The notes below the pieces were generated by a model. The model ran no database searches. It was not told the origin of the DNA and saw nothing but the letters and a program-made list of their open reading frames with translations. A stretch of DNA of 41,291 nucleotides from DATFES01 sp035457725 (GTDB lineage: Bacteria; Pseudomonadota; Alphaproteobacteria; CACIAM-22H2), in the NCBI GenBank assembly GCA_035457725.1, contig DATIBC010000083.1, positions 1 through 41,291 of the forward strand, given 5' to 3'. Shown here in pieces: positions 32,229 through 40,775 of the stretch (position 1 is the stretch's first letter; each line of letters starts with the position of its first letter). The translations under genes and the position numbers were made by a program.

Positions 32229-33422
32229 TTGAAGATCGCCGCCATCGACACGTTGCGACTCGAAAGCCATCCGAACCTGTTGTGGGTCGAGGTCCACACC
32301 GATCAGGGCCTGATCGGCCTCGGCGAGACGTTCTACGGCGCGGCGCAGGCCGAGGCGCAGATCCACGCGTATATCGCGCCGATTCTCGTCGGCGACGATC
32401 CGCTCGCCATCGAGCGTCACTGGCGGCGGATGCTTCCCTACGTCGGCTATGTCGGGTCGAGCGCTGAGATGCGGGCGTTGTCGGCGGTCGACATCGCGCT
32501 GTGGGACCTCCTCGGCCAGGCGACAGGCCGGCCCATCCACCAGCTCCTCGGCGGAAAGGTGCGCGAGCACATACGCGTCTACAACACCTGCGCGGGCCCG
32601 CGCTACGTTCAGAGCCGCGCGTCCCAGGGTAGCGAGAATTTCGGCATCGGCGCCACCGGCCGGTACGAGGATCTCGACGCTTTTCTGCATCGCGCCGACG
32701 AGCTGGCGGTGGGCCTCATCGAAATGGGCATCGGCGGAATGAAGATCTGGCCATTCGATTTCGCCGCCGAAGCCAACGCCGGCGCAGCGATTTCGGCGCG
32801 CGAACTCGACGATGCCTTGACGCCCTTCCGCAAGATCCGCCAGGCCGTCGGCGACAAGATCGACATTATGGCGGAGCTGCACGCGCTGTGGCTATTGCCC
32901 CCGGCGCGCGAGATTGTCGGCGCGCTCGATCAGTTCACTCCGCGATGGATCGAAGATCCGGTGCGGATGGATCATCTGGCGAGCCTGAGCGCGGTGGCGC
33001 GCGCGACGCGCGCGCCGATCGCCGCCGGGGAAACGCTCGGCGGACGTGGGCAATTCCGGGCGCTGCTCGAGACGAACGCGGTCGGCCTCGCCATCATGGA
33101 CATCGCCTGGGGCGGCGGGTTGAGCGAGGCGCGCAAGGTGGCGGCGATGTGCGAGGCATGGCACGTGCCGTTCGCGGCGCACGACTGCACCGGGCCGGTG
33201 ACGCTCGCCGCTTCGACGCATCTCGCGCTGGCGACACACAACGTCTTCACGCAGGAGATCGTCCGCGCCTTTTACTACGGCTGGTACGCCGACATCGTCA
33301 CCGCGCTGCCGCCGCTGGCCAACGGGCACATCACGGCGCCCGAAGGCTCGGGGCTGGGATTGGCGCTGCTGCCCGATTTTCGCAAGCGCGCCGGCGTTTC
33401 GACCCGGCGGAGCGCCGGATAG
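32229..33422 (+). CDS. Mandelate racemase/muconate lactonizing enzyme-family protein (enolase superfamily)
   Basis: A 397-residue enolase-superfamily enzyme, a group that abstracts a proton alpha to a carboxylate (acid sugar dehydratases, racemases). Candidate metal ligands are Glu216 (in IMAELHALW), Glu242 (WIEDPV) and Glu268 (AAGETLGG); candidate bases are Lys172 (GGMKIWPFD), His218 and the Asp291/His318 pair. The first ligand is normally Asp, so Glu216 is unusual. The TTG start at 32229 is supported by GGGGGAG five bases upstream and by the family N-terminus MKIAAIDTLRLE. It is convergent with the cupin gene of the catabolic set. Substrate unknown. Confidence 0.88.
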   Translation: MKIAAIDTLRLESHPNLLWVEVHTDQGLIGLGETFYGAAQAEAQIHAYIAPILVGDDPLAIERHWRRMLPYVGYVGSSAEMRALSAVDIALWDLLGQATGRPIHQLLGGKVREHIRVYNTCAGPRYVQSRASQGSENFGIGATGRYEDLDAFLHRADELAVGLIEMGIGGMKIWPFDFAAEANAGAAISARELDDALTPFRKIRQAVGDKIDIMAELHALWLLPPAREIVGALDQFTPRWIEDPVRMDHLASLSAVARATRAPIAAGETLGGRGQFRALLETNAVGLAIMDIAWGGGLSEARKVAAMCEAWHVPFAAHDCTGPVTLAASTHLALATHNVFTQEIVRAFYYGWYADIVTALPPLANGHITAPEGSGLGLALLPDFRKRAGVSTRRSAG

Positions 33423-33476
33423 GCGGCCCGCGCGCGCCTCGACGAAACGCGGCGGCGCCCGCGATGGCGTCGAAAC

Positions 33477-33914
33477 TCACTGCGCGTTGATCGTCGTGGG
33501 TTTGCCTTCGGCGCCCGAAAACACGACCAGTATCTTGACCGGCGCGGTGCCGCGGTTGAACGCCTGGTGCCAGCGATCGACGTCCTCGAGGAACGCCTGG
33601 CCAGGCTTGTATTCCCGCGGCTGGCCGCCGTCGGCCTGGACGGTCAACGCGCCCTCGAGAACGTAAACAAAGACGGGCACCGGGTGTTGGTGCCTAGCCG
33701 TGCGGCCGCCGGGCTCGATCTCGCCGATGACCGAAATAACCTCGGCTTTACCGTCGGATGGATAGGCGATGGGACGATTGCTCGCCGTCACAGTGCTCTT
33801 GAGCACCGGCGTCGTCTTAAATCCCTTGGGCAGGGCGTCGCTGCCAGGCTGCTGTGCGAACGCGACCGAAAGCGATGCCAGGCTGATGACGCCTGCGATA
33901 AGCGCGTGCCTCAT
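33477..33914 (-). CDS. Secreted cupin-domain protein
   Basis: A 145-residue protein with a signal peptide (about residues 1-20, ending SVAFA) and one cupin barrel. Metal-binding cupin motif 1 reads GGRTARHQHPVPVFVYVLEG, with two His and a later Glu; motif 2 is reduced to DVDRWHQAFNRG with one His. Single-domain secreted cupins of this type are common in proteobacterial catabolic clusters, but their chemistry is generally unknown; binding or isomerising a small acid is possible. GGAGG six bases upstream fixes the start. It is the last minus-strand gene of the set that starts with the TAXI protein. Confidence 0.87.
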   Translation of the reverse strand: MRHALIAGVISLASLSVAFAQQPGSDALPKGFKTTPVLKSTVTASNRPIAYPSDGKAEVISVIGEIEPGGRTARHQHPVPVFVYVLEGALTVQADGGQPREYKPGQAFLEDVDRWHQAFNRGTAPVKILVVFSGAEGKPTTINAQ

Positions 33915-34048
33915 ATCAGGCCTCCTTGGCGTGGGTCGGAGAGCACATTGGTTTCGGCTCCGGCCACTGGATCATAGCCTTCGTCGCGATACATTGGCGA
34001 GGCGATTCGATGTTCGCCGGCGGACGGCGGAGCCAAGGAGCGCACGCT

Positions 34049-35260
34049 TCAACCAATCTGCGCGGCGCGGCGGACGCTGGCGATCATCGACGAGTTCATC
34101 AAGAACGCCTTGGCGCGGGCGGGATCGGCGCCGATGCCGCGCAGTTCGTCGTGGCGCCGCTTCTTCACGACCGAGTCGCGCTCCTCCAGCAACCGCTTGT
34201 TGCGCACCGAAAGCTCTTGAATGAATTCGATCGTCACCGTCCGCCGCTGCCGCTCGTAGAGATCGAGCAGGCGGGCGTCCGCCTCGCCTTTCCAGACCTT
34301 GGCCAATTTGGGATATAGGTTCGCCGCATCGTGGATACCGCTGTTGAGTCCCATCGCTCCCAACGGGTTGTTCAAATGGGCGGCGTCGCCAGCAAGCACG
34401 ATGCGTCCGTAGCGGAAATGCTCGGCGACGCGCTGATGAACGCGATACGTGCTGCGGTAGGGAATGTCGTAGGCACCCTTGCCCGGCAGGAATCCGTCGA
34501 GCAGCCTGCGACAAAAGGCGAGATCGAGCACCTCGTCTTCCGGCGCCTCGGCGTCGGTCGGAAAGACAACCCGCCACAGCCCAGGCGGGCCGTCATGCGG
34601 CATCTTGAAGATGGCCGACCATTCGTCGGGATCGGCGATGTAGGCGTTCTCGGTGAACCCGTACGGCGCAAAGTCGTACGTCGTGCTGACGACGAGAAAC
34701 CGCTCGGGCCAAGTATAGCCGGGAAACTCGGCGCCGACCGCCTTGCGTACCGCGCTGCGCCCGCCGTCGCAGCCGACGAGATAGTCGCATTCGATCACGC
34801 GCTCGCCGCCGGCGTCGGCGACGGTCGCGCGCACTCCACCCTCGTTCTGCTCGGCGCGCACGAAACGGGTCGAGAAATGCACCTCGGCTTTCGCCTGCCG
34901 GCGAAGCAGCGCCAACACCATCGGCGTCAAGCGGTGCTGTTCGAGATGTAGGCGGAAGCAATACGGCGTCTCGCCCTCGAGCAGGCCGAGATCCCATTCG
35001 ACGACGACGCCGTCGCGGCGATCGCGAATCTGCCAACGCGGCACCTTGATTCCGGCGGCGAGCATCAGCGGCGTGACGCCGAGCGGCTCGAGCATTTCGA
35101 GCGTCGGCGGATGGAAGCTGCCCGCTCGCATGTCGTGCGTCAGCGTCGGCTCGGACTCGACGACCATGACGTCGACGCCGCTGGTGGCGAGGCCGAGCGC
35201 GGTGACCAAGCCGACAGGACCCGCACCGACAACCAGAATCTTGCCGCGTTTCTTCGCCAT
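34049..35260 (-). CDS. FAD-dependent monooxygenase (aromatic hydroxylase type)
   Basis: A 403-residue class A flavoprotein monooxygenase. The N-terminal dinucleotide fold is ILVVGAGPVGLVTALGLA, followed by EHx-type residues, then the YLVGCDGGRSAVRKAVG (DG) motif near residues 165-181 and the GD motif RIVLAGDAAHLNNPLGAMGLN near 280-300. Enzymes of this class hydroxylate phenolic or related rings using NAD(P)H and oxygen. The C-terminal domain is shorter than in phenol hydroxylases (about 540 or more residues). It lies 26 bases after the ThDP enzyme gene, so it probably shares its transcript. The exact substrate cannot be read from the sequence. Confidence 0.88.
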   Translation of the reverse strand: MAKKRGKILVVGAGPVGLVTALGLATSGVDVMVVESEPTLTHDMRAGSFHPPTLEMLEPLGVTPLMLAAGIKVPRWQIRDRRDGVVVEWDLGLLEGETPYCFRLHLEQHRLTPMVLALLRRQAKAEVHFSTRFVRAEQNEGGVRATVADAGGERVIECDYLVGCDGGRSAVRKAVGAEFPGYTWPERFLVVSTTYDFAPYGFTENAYIADPDEWSAIFKMPHDGPPGLWRVVFPTDAEAPEDEVLDLAFCRRLLDGFLPGKGAYDIPYRSTYRVHQRVAEHFRYGRIVLAGDAAHLNNPLGAMGLNSGIHDAANLYPKLAKVWKGEADARLLDLYERQRRTVTIEFIQELSVRNKRLLEERDSVVKKRRHDELRGIGADPARAKAFLMNSSMIASVRRAAQIG

Positions 35261-35286
35261 GCCGCGCGATTGTCTCCTCTGTCGCC

Positions 35287-37017
35287 CTAGCGGCGCGAAT
35301 CGGTACGCGCCTCGTCGTCCGAGTATTCCGTGAGCACATTCAGCACTGCCGGTTGTCCGCGCTCGATTGCGTCCAGTCCGCGCAACAGCGCCGCGCGCAA
35401 TTCGTCTGCCTGCGCCACTTTCTCACCATAGCCGCCGCTCGCTTCGACGATTCGCTCGTAGTCGGGCGACGGCTCGAGATAGGTGAGAGGTGCGCGATTG
35501 ACCCTGGCCGCGGCGCCGTCAGGATAAAGCCCGAGCGTCGCCCGCCGCACCGCCGCCCACATGCGGTTGTTGAGGATGATGGTCAGGGTCGGTAGTCCCA
35601 TCGCGCGGGCGACGAAATGGGCGGGGGTCGGATTGCCGAACATGTAGCTGCCGTCGCCGACCACGGCGGTGATTCGGCGTTCCGGCGCGCCGAGCTTGAG
35701 GCCAAGCGCGCAGCCGAGGCCCCACCCGAGCCCGCCCGCGGGGCTGGTGCCAAAATAGACTCCCGGCCGAATCAGGTTCATCAAACCGACTGGCAAATTG
35801 GTTTCGCTCACCACGATGTCGTCGGGCCGCAAAACTGAATCCAGGGCAACCGCGACCGCGGCCGCCGAGAGCCGGCCGTCGCTTGCGGCGCGCCGCCGCG
35901 CCGCCTCGCGCGTCGCCATCCGCTCGGCATGCCGCAGGGCGATCCAGTCGCGACGCTCCGCGACGTTCCCGCCGTTGCCGAGCGCTTGGGCGAGGCCGCG
36001 TAAGATCGCGCCCGGCGCGCCAGATATTACGAGATCGGCCGGGAAGCCGCGCATCGGATAGCGCTGAAACAGCGGATCGACGCCAAGGTGAATCACCTTG
36101 GCGGCCGGGTTTACCCGATGCAGCTTCGGAATCCACGGCACGTCGCATTCGAGGACGACAATGACGTCGGCGTCGGCGAGGTACGGCCCGGGCTCGAATC
36201 CGAGATGCATCGGATGATCGGTCGCGAGGAACATGTAGCGCGGCCGATACCCGACGACTGGTAGCGCGCAGCGCTCGGCGAGCGTCGTCAGCGCCGCGAC
36301 GTCGTCGCGTTCGCGCCCGAAGCTCGCGGTGATGATCAGCGGCCGCTTCGCCGTGGCGAGCCATTCGGCCGCCCGCGCGAGGGCGATGGGATCGGCGGCG
36401 GGCGGCGCCGAGGGATGCCGGCGAGCCGGCGAATGATAGGTGAACGCGCCGCCGCCCTTGGCCAGTACCTCGCGCGGCAGCGTCAGGTAGACCGGCCCGC
36501 GCGGCTCGCTCATGGCGAGCGTCAGCGCGCGATCGACCGCCGGTTCGACCTGCGCCGGATCGCGCAGCTCGTAGTCCCATTTGACGATCTCGCGCAGCAT
36601 GCCAGCCTGGTCGAACATCTCCTGCGCCCAATGGATGAAGACGCTGCGCGCGCCCATCGCGCCGTCCTCCATCCACGGCGTGCGGCCGGCGGCGAGCAAG
36701 ATGGGGATGTTATCGCGCGCGGCATTGAACAACGCGCAAAGCGCGTTCGCCGTGCCGACATTGACATGCAGCATCACCGCCTGCGGCCGGCCGGTGGCGA
36801 GATAGACGCCATGCGCCATGGCGACCGCAAGATTTTCGTGCGGAACGGTGACCGGGATCGGCGCCTTCGCCTCGCCAAGCCGGGCCTTCGACAGCGCTTC
36901 GATCAGCGGCGGGAAATCGGTGCCGGCGTTGCCGAAGATGTAATCGATGCCGCGGTCGGCGAGCACGGTCATCAGCGCCTCGCCGGCGTTGACGACATCG
37001 ATGGTGCGCACGCTCAT
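35287..37017 (-). CDS. Thiamine-diphosphate-dependent enzyme (acetolactate synthase / benzoylformate decarboxylase-like)
   Basis: A 576-residue ThDP enzyme. The N-terminal PYR domain contains FGNAGTDFPPLIEAL and the cofactor-activating Glu61 (TVPHENLAVAMAHG). A central Rossmann-like domain follows (KRPLIITASFGRERDD, DVIVVLECDVPW). The C-terminal PP domain has the GDGSYMFGNPT motif ending in NNRMW, which binds the diphosphate and Mg. It could be a 2-oxo-acid decarboxylase, lyase or carboligase. No regulatory subunit is adjacent, which argues against acetolactate synthase. The start at 37017 overlaps the TRAP permease stop by 4 bases (ATGA). A much longer in-frame reading continues antisense-like into the permease gene and is rejected. 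Confidence 0.9.
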   Translation of the reverse strand: MSVRTIDVVNAGEALMTVLADRGIDYIFGNAGTDFPPLIEALSKARLGEAKAPIPVTVPHENLAVAMAHGVYLATGRPQAVMLHVNVGTANALCALFNAARDNIPILLAAGRTPWMEDGAMGARSVFIHWAQEMFDQAGMLREIVKWDYELRDPAQVEPAVDRALTLAMSEPRGPVYLTLPREVLAKGGGAFTYHSPARRHPSAPPAADPIALARAAEWLATAKRPLIITASFGRERDDVAALTTLAERCALPVVGYRPRYMFLATDHPMHLGFEPGPYLADADVIVVLECDVPWIPKLHRVNPAAKVIHLGVDPLFQRYPMRGFPADLVISGAPGAILRGLAQALGNGGNVAERRDWIALRHAERMATREAARRRAASDGRLSAAAVAVALDSVLRPDDIVVSETNLPVGLMNLIRPGVYFGTSPAGGLGWGLGCALGLKLGAPERRITAVVGDGSYMFGNPTPAHFVARAMGLPTLTIILNNRMWAAVRRATLGLYPDGAAARVNRAPLTYLEPSPDYERIVEASGGYGEKVAQADELRAALLRGLDAIERGQPAVLNVLTEYSDDEARTDSRR

Positions 37018-38969
37018 GGCGCGGTCTCGCGATGGCCGGCGGCGAGCGGCGCTGCGCGACGGGCGCGCGCAATGGCGTATTCGCGGAATAACAAGATCGC
37101 GCCGCCGACCACGCCGACGACATCGGTCCACACCGCGCCGGTGAACGCGCCTGCCGGAATCAGCGCCAGGAATCCGGCGAGGACGAACATCGCACGCGAG
37201 GCCGCGCCGATCGGAGCGAGGAAGAACCCAACAATGCCGATCGACACCAACCAAACGCCGATCGCCGCCGTAGCGATGGCGACGGCGACGCTCGCCGGGT
37301 CGCCGATCAACAGCAGCGTCGGCGAAAGCACGAAGAGAAACGGCACGAGGAAGGTCGACCAGCCGAATCGGCACGCCTCCCACCCAGTGGCCATCGGGTC
37401 GGCTTGGCCGAGCGAGGCGGCGGCATAGGCGGCGAGCGCCACGGGCGGCGTGATCATCGACATCATGCCGAAATACATGACGAAAAGATGCGCCGCGATG
37501 GGCAGGACGCCGAGCTCGACCAGCGCCGGCGCGACCAGCGCCGCGAGCAGCACGTAGACGCCGACCGTTGGCAAACCCATGCCGAGCACGACGCAGACGA
37601 TCGCCGCCAGCAGCAGCAGCAGCAGCAGGCTGCCCTTGCCGATCTGCACCAGCAGGAACGTGAGCGTGAACCCGAGGCCGGAGAGCGACAACACGCCGAT
37701 GACGATTCCGGCGGCGGCCGTGATCAGTACGATCTCGAGCGACAATACGCCGGCGGTCTTGAACGTGCGCAGTATGCGGCCGGCGCTCGGCCGCGCGCCC
37801 CGGTAGCCGAAGAGAAGCGAAGTGGCGACAAGCACGATGCAGGCGGCGAGCGCCGCCGTCTCGGGCTGCATGTTGAGCCAGAACAGGCCGGCCAGAATGA
37901 CTGCGAACGGCGTGAGGAAATGCCATCCCGCCGCCATCACGGCGCCAAGGGCCGGAAGCTCGGCCCGGTCGAGCGCGGCGATGCCGGCGCGGCCGGCTTC
38001 GAGATCCGCTTGAATGACGAGCGCCACGTAATAAAGCAACGCCGGCGCCAGCGCCGCCAGGACCACCTCGCCGTAGGAGATCTGCAGGAATTCTGCCATC
38101 AGGAAGGCCGAGGCGCCCATTACCGGCGGCATGAGCTGACCGCCGGTCGACGCGACCGCCTCGATTGCCGCCGCCTTGTGCGACCTGTAGCCGTCGCGCT
38201 TCATCATCGGAATGGTGACGATACCTTGCGCCACGACATTGGCGACGGCGCTGCCCGAAATCGCTCCGAACAGCGCCGAGCTCACCACGGCGATCTTGGC
38301 CGATCCGCCGCGAAATCGTCCCATCAGCGCCAGCGCCAGCTCATTGTAAAACTGCGCGCCGCCGGTCGCCGCCAGCAGGTCGCCGAACAAGACGAACATG
38401 ACGACGACGGTGCATGCGACGACGATCGGCGCCCCAAGCATTCCGTTGACGTCGATGGCGAGGTATGCCGCGAGCTTGCGCCAATCCGACGCGCGCCCGG
38501 CGAGCTCGCCGGGCATCAGATCGCCGAACAATCCATACAGAACGAAGCAGACGACGATGATCGACAGCGCGCGGCCGGCCGACCGACGTAGCGCTTCGAT
38601 CGTCAATACGATGAGCGCCACGCCGAGCGCTACTCCGTCCGCCGGGCGCAAAAGGATGAGATCGACCAGCTTGGGGTAACGGATGGCGAGGTACCAGCCC
38701 GCGACGGCTGCGAGCCCGGCGGCGAGCCAATCGTACCAGGGCACGGCGTGGCGCGGGGTTTCGGCACGACCGCGAAAATGGATGAACGCGAGCGGCAACG
38801 CCAAGGCCAACATACCGGCAACGAATTGCTCGGTGTAAAGCTGAAGCCCCGCCCGGCGATAAAGATCGGCCGCCCAAAATAGCGACCCCAAAGTAAGCGC
38901 GCAGGCCAGCGTCGTGACGGCGGGGTCGACGAGCCTTGAGCGACTCGGAGGCGGCGGAGCCTGGCGCAT
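37014..38969 (-). CDS. TRAP transporter fused permease (4TM-12TM, TAXI-type)
   Basis: About 651 residues with some 17 to 18 membrane segments: the small (DctQ-like) and large (DctM-like) permease parts fused, as usual for TAXI systems. The large part shows ATGGAQFYNELALALMGRFR, SGSAVANVVAQGIVTIPMM, ASTGGQLMPPVMGASAFLMA and GMGLPTVGVYVLLAALVAPAL, all typical. TRAP systems import organic acids with a sodium or proton gradient. I prefer ATG 38969 (CGGA seven bases upstream); ATG 39038 would add 23 basic residues. It follows the binding-protein gene and overlaps the ThDP enzyme start, tying transport to catabolism. Confidence 0.93.
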   Translation of the reverse strand: MRQAPPPPSRSRLVDPAVTTLACALTLGSLFWAADLYRRAGLQLYTEQFVAGMLALALPLAFIHFRGRAETPRHAVPWYDWLAAGLAAVAGWYLAIRYPKLVDLILLRPADGVALGVALIVLTIEALRRSAGRALSIIVVCFVLYGLFGDLMPGELAGRASDWRKLAAYLAIDVNGMLGAPIVVACTVVVMFVLFGDLLAATGGAQFYNELALALMGRFRGGSAKIAVVSSALFGAISGSAVANVVAQGIVTIPMMKRDGYRSHKAAAIEAVASTGGQLMPPVMGASAFLMAEFLQISYGEVVLAALAPALLYYVALVIQADLEAGRAGIAALDRAELPALGAVMAAGWHFLTPFAVILAGLFWLNMQPETAALAACIVLVATSLLFGYRGARPSAGRILRTFKTAGVLSLEIVLITAAAGIVIGVLSLSGLGFTLTFLLVQIGKGSLLLLLLLAAIVCVVLGMGLPTVGVYVLLAALVAPALVELGVLPIAAHLFVMYFGMMSMITPPVALAAYAAASLGQADPMATGWEACRFGWSTFLVPFLFVLSPTLLLIGDPASVAVAIATAAIGVWLVSIGIVGFFLAPIGAASRAMFVLAGFLALIPAGAFTGAVWTDVVGVVGGAILLFREYAIARARRAAPLAAGHRETAP

Positions 38970-39074
38970 TTGCAAATCCGTTCTAGACGCCGCTCGCCTT
39001 TCGACAAGCCCGGGCGAGGAGTCTTTTTTCCGCCTCATCGCGAGCCCGTCAAAGGATGAGGCGTGAGCGCCAGC

Positions 39075-40037
39075 TTACTTTGGCGGCCACATACCCTTCT
39101 CGGTGTAAAACTTGATGGCGCCCGGGTGATAGGCGATGGGGTCGATCGTCTTAGCCATCGCCCCCGGATCGAACAGATTGAACACGCCGAAGGTCGCCGC
39201 CATGTCGGCCTTGTTCTCGTGCATCGCCTTGACGACTTTGTAGACGATATCGTCCTTCGTCTTGGCGCTGGCGAAGATCAGCGCGTCGTAGGCGATGACG
39301 TTGATCGGCTCGAGCACGCCGGGGTTGTTCGGGCCCGGCCGTTCGGCGCGGATGTAGGCGAGCGGCAGGTGCCGATTTATCGCCGCCAGCGTCGCGGCGT
39401 CGTCGGCCATCGGCAGGGCGCGAATCCCGCCCACCGCCGCATCCGCTTCGCTGACTTTTGCCGAGCCGAGGGCAAAGAAGAAACCGTCGGCCTTGCCGGC
39501 GATGAACTCGTTGGCACCGCCCACCACGTTGGGGACCTGCACCGGGCGCATATCGGCGCGGGTAAGCCCGCCGGTGGCGTAGATCGCATCGAGGATTGGC
39601 AGCGAGATCTTCTGGCTGGTATATCCGTCGGGCAGCGTCTTGCCCTTGAGGTCGGCGATCGTCTTGATCGGCGAATCCTTCTTGACGAAGAAGCCGGCGC
39701 GCAGCGGCCACATGATGGCGACGGCGCGCAACTCGCGATGCGCCCTTCCCTCGAAGTGGTCCTTGCCCTCGAGCGCCAAGCTGGTCTCGAAGACATTGGC
39801 CAGCCCAAATTCCAGTTCGCCCGCGTTGACCGCCGGAATGAACACGTTAGGGCTGGCGTAGGGCTGTATGGTGGCGCGCAGCCCCGCCTTCTCGTTCGCC
39901 ACCTTAGCGATGGCCGAGCCCGAAGAATGGTAAATTGAACCCGGGTTCGAAGTGCCGATCGCGACGCTTTGCGCCGAAACGGCGCTGCTCCACATAATCG
40001 CGAGTCCCACGACGCACGAGCAGGCCGTGTATTTCAT
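39075..40037 (-). CDS. TAXI-family TRAP transporter solute-binding protein
   Basis: A 320-residue periplasmic protein with a signal peptide (about residues 1-23, ending SAVSA) directly followed by the TAXI-family opening VAIGTSNPGSIYHSSGSAIA. Further family features are LEFGLANVFE, FVKKDSPIKTIADLKGK and the VYKVVKAMHENKADM stretch near the C-terminus. It delivers its ligand to the fused permease encoded 105 bases downstream. GGGAG five bases before the ATG at 40037 supports the start; in-frame upstream sequence lacks a signal peptide. It is divergent from the MarR gene, sharing a 144-base promoter with a palindrome. Ligand unknown, probably an organic acid. Confidence 0.93.
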   Translation of the reverse strand: MKYTACSCVVGLAIMWSSAVSAQSVAIGTSNPGSIYHSSGSAIAKVANEKAGLRATIQPYASPNVFIPAVNAGELEFGLANVFETSLALEGKDHFEGRAHRELRAVAIMWPLRAGFFVKKDSPIKTIADLKGKTLPDGYTSQKISLPILDAIYATGGLTRADMRPVQVPNVVGGANEFIAGKADGFFFALGSAKVSEADAAVGGIRALPMADDAATLAAINRHLPLAYIRAERPGPNNPGVLEPINVIAYDALIFASAKTKDDIVYKVVKAMHENKADMAATFGVFNLFDPGAMAKTIDPIAYHPGAIKFYTEKGMWPPK

Positions 40038-40138
40038 GTGCGCGCTCCCTTCGACGAATTCGTCCGGCATGCGCCGGATTCTTTTTGGCGCCGGCTCGCC
40101 GGCGATGCGTGAACGAGTTTACGGTCCGTCAGTCGTCT

Positions 40139-40150
40139 GTCAATATTGAC
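40139..40150. promoter_or_regulatory. Predicted operator in the TAXI/marR divergent promoter
   Basis: GTCAATATTGAC is a perfect 12-bp palindrome, 31 bases upstream of the MarR start and 101 bases upstream of the divergent TAXI gene start. It is flanked by a wider inverted pair, ACGGTC (40121-40126) and GACCGT (40148-40153). It is the natural binding site for the adjacent MarR regulator. Confidence 0.6.
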
Positions 40151-40181
40151 CGTGATCATTCGGCGAGGAGCGAACACGAAC

Positions 40182-40775
40182 ATGAGCGCTCGCGTGCGAC
40201 TTATGAAGAATTCCGACGTGCCAAGACTTAGCGCCGCCGATCCGGCGCTGATCGAGCGGCTCGAGGTGCTCTATCGCCGACCGGGCTTCATGATCCGGCG
40301 CTGCCATCAGTTCGCGGTGTCGATCTTCCTGCGCGAATGCGCCGCATTTGGCCTGACCACTTCGCAGTTCGGCGTGCTGTACATCGCAAGCTGCTGCCCG
40401 GGCGTCACGCAGATCGGCCTTTCCGGCCTTATCGGTCTCGACCGCTCGACCACCAACGCCGTCGCGCGGCGACTGATGCGCAATGGTTATCTGGCGCGCC
40501 GTCCGCACCCGAGCGACGCGCGCAAGCAATGTCTCCATGTAACCCCGGCCGGCGAACGGCTGCTCGCCGCGATACAAGGCGTCGCCCGGCGCGCCGCCGA
40601 CGCCTTCTTGGCGCCGCTCGAAACGCGCGAGCGCAAAGCGTTCCTGGCCTGTCTCGCCAAGCTGGTCGATCACCACAATGCCGAGGCGCGGGCGCCGCTG
40701 ATCGCGCCGCGGCGGCCCCCGCCCGCGCCCGCGCGGCGCGCAAATCAACACACCGCGAGCGGAGCGCACACGTGA
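40182..40775 (+). CDS. MarR-family transcriptional regulator
   Basis: About 197 residues, longer than the usual 140-160 because of a Pro/Arg/Ala-rich C-terminal tail. The winged helix-turn-helix is clear: LTTSQFGVLYIA, LSGLIGLDRSTTNAVARRLM, then the wing PHPSDARKQCLHVTPAGERLL. Three cysteines cluster in the first half (RRCH, ECAAF, ASCCPG). Such regulators sense small aromatic or oxidised ligands and repress divergent genes. ATG 40182 follows GAGGAG at 11 bases; ATG 40203 and TTG 40146 are alternatives. Its stop overlaps the molybdenum hydroxylase start (GTGA), so both are cotranscribed, and a palindrome lies in its promoter. Confidence 0.88.
   Translation: MSARVRLMKNSDVPRLSAADPALIERLEVLYRRPGFMIRRCHQFAVSIFLRECAAFGLTTSQFGVLYIASCCPGVTQIGLSGLIGLDRSTTNAVARRLMRNGYLARRPHPSDARKQCLHVTPAGERLLAAIQGVARRAADAFLAPLETRERKAFLACLAKLVDHHNAEARAPLIAPRRPPPAPARRANQHTASGAHT

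Noticed and set aside
33915..34048. Gap between the cupin and FAD monooxygenase genes as a possible small gene or RNA
   Set aside because: No convincing frame, ribosome-binding site or terminator-like hairpin was found in the 134 bases.
37606..37628. CAG-type trinucleotide run in the TRAP permease gene
   Set aside because: It encodes a Leu run in a membrane segment (minus strand CTG/CTGC codons) and needs no explanation as a repeat element.
37404..38591. 395-codon + strand frame antisense to the TRAP permease
   Set aside because: Highly charged His/Arg/Asp text with Gln runs produced by reading a hydrophobic gene backwards.
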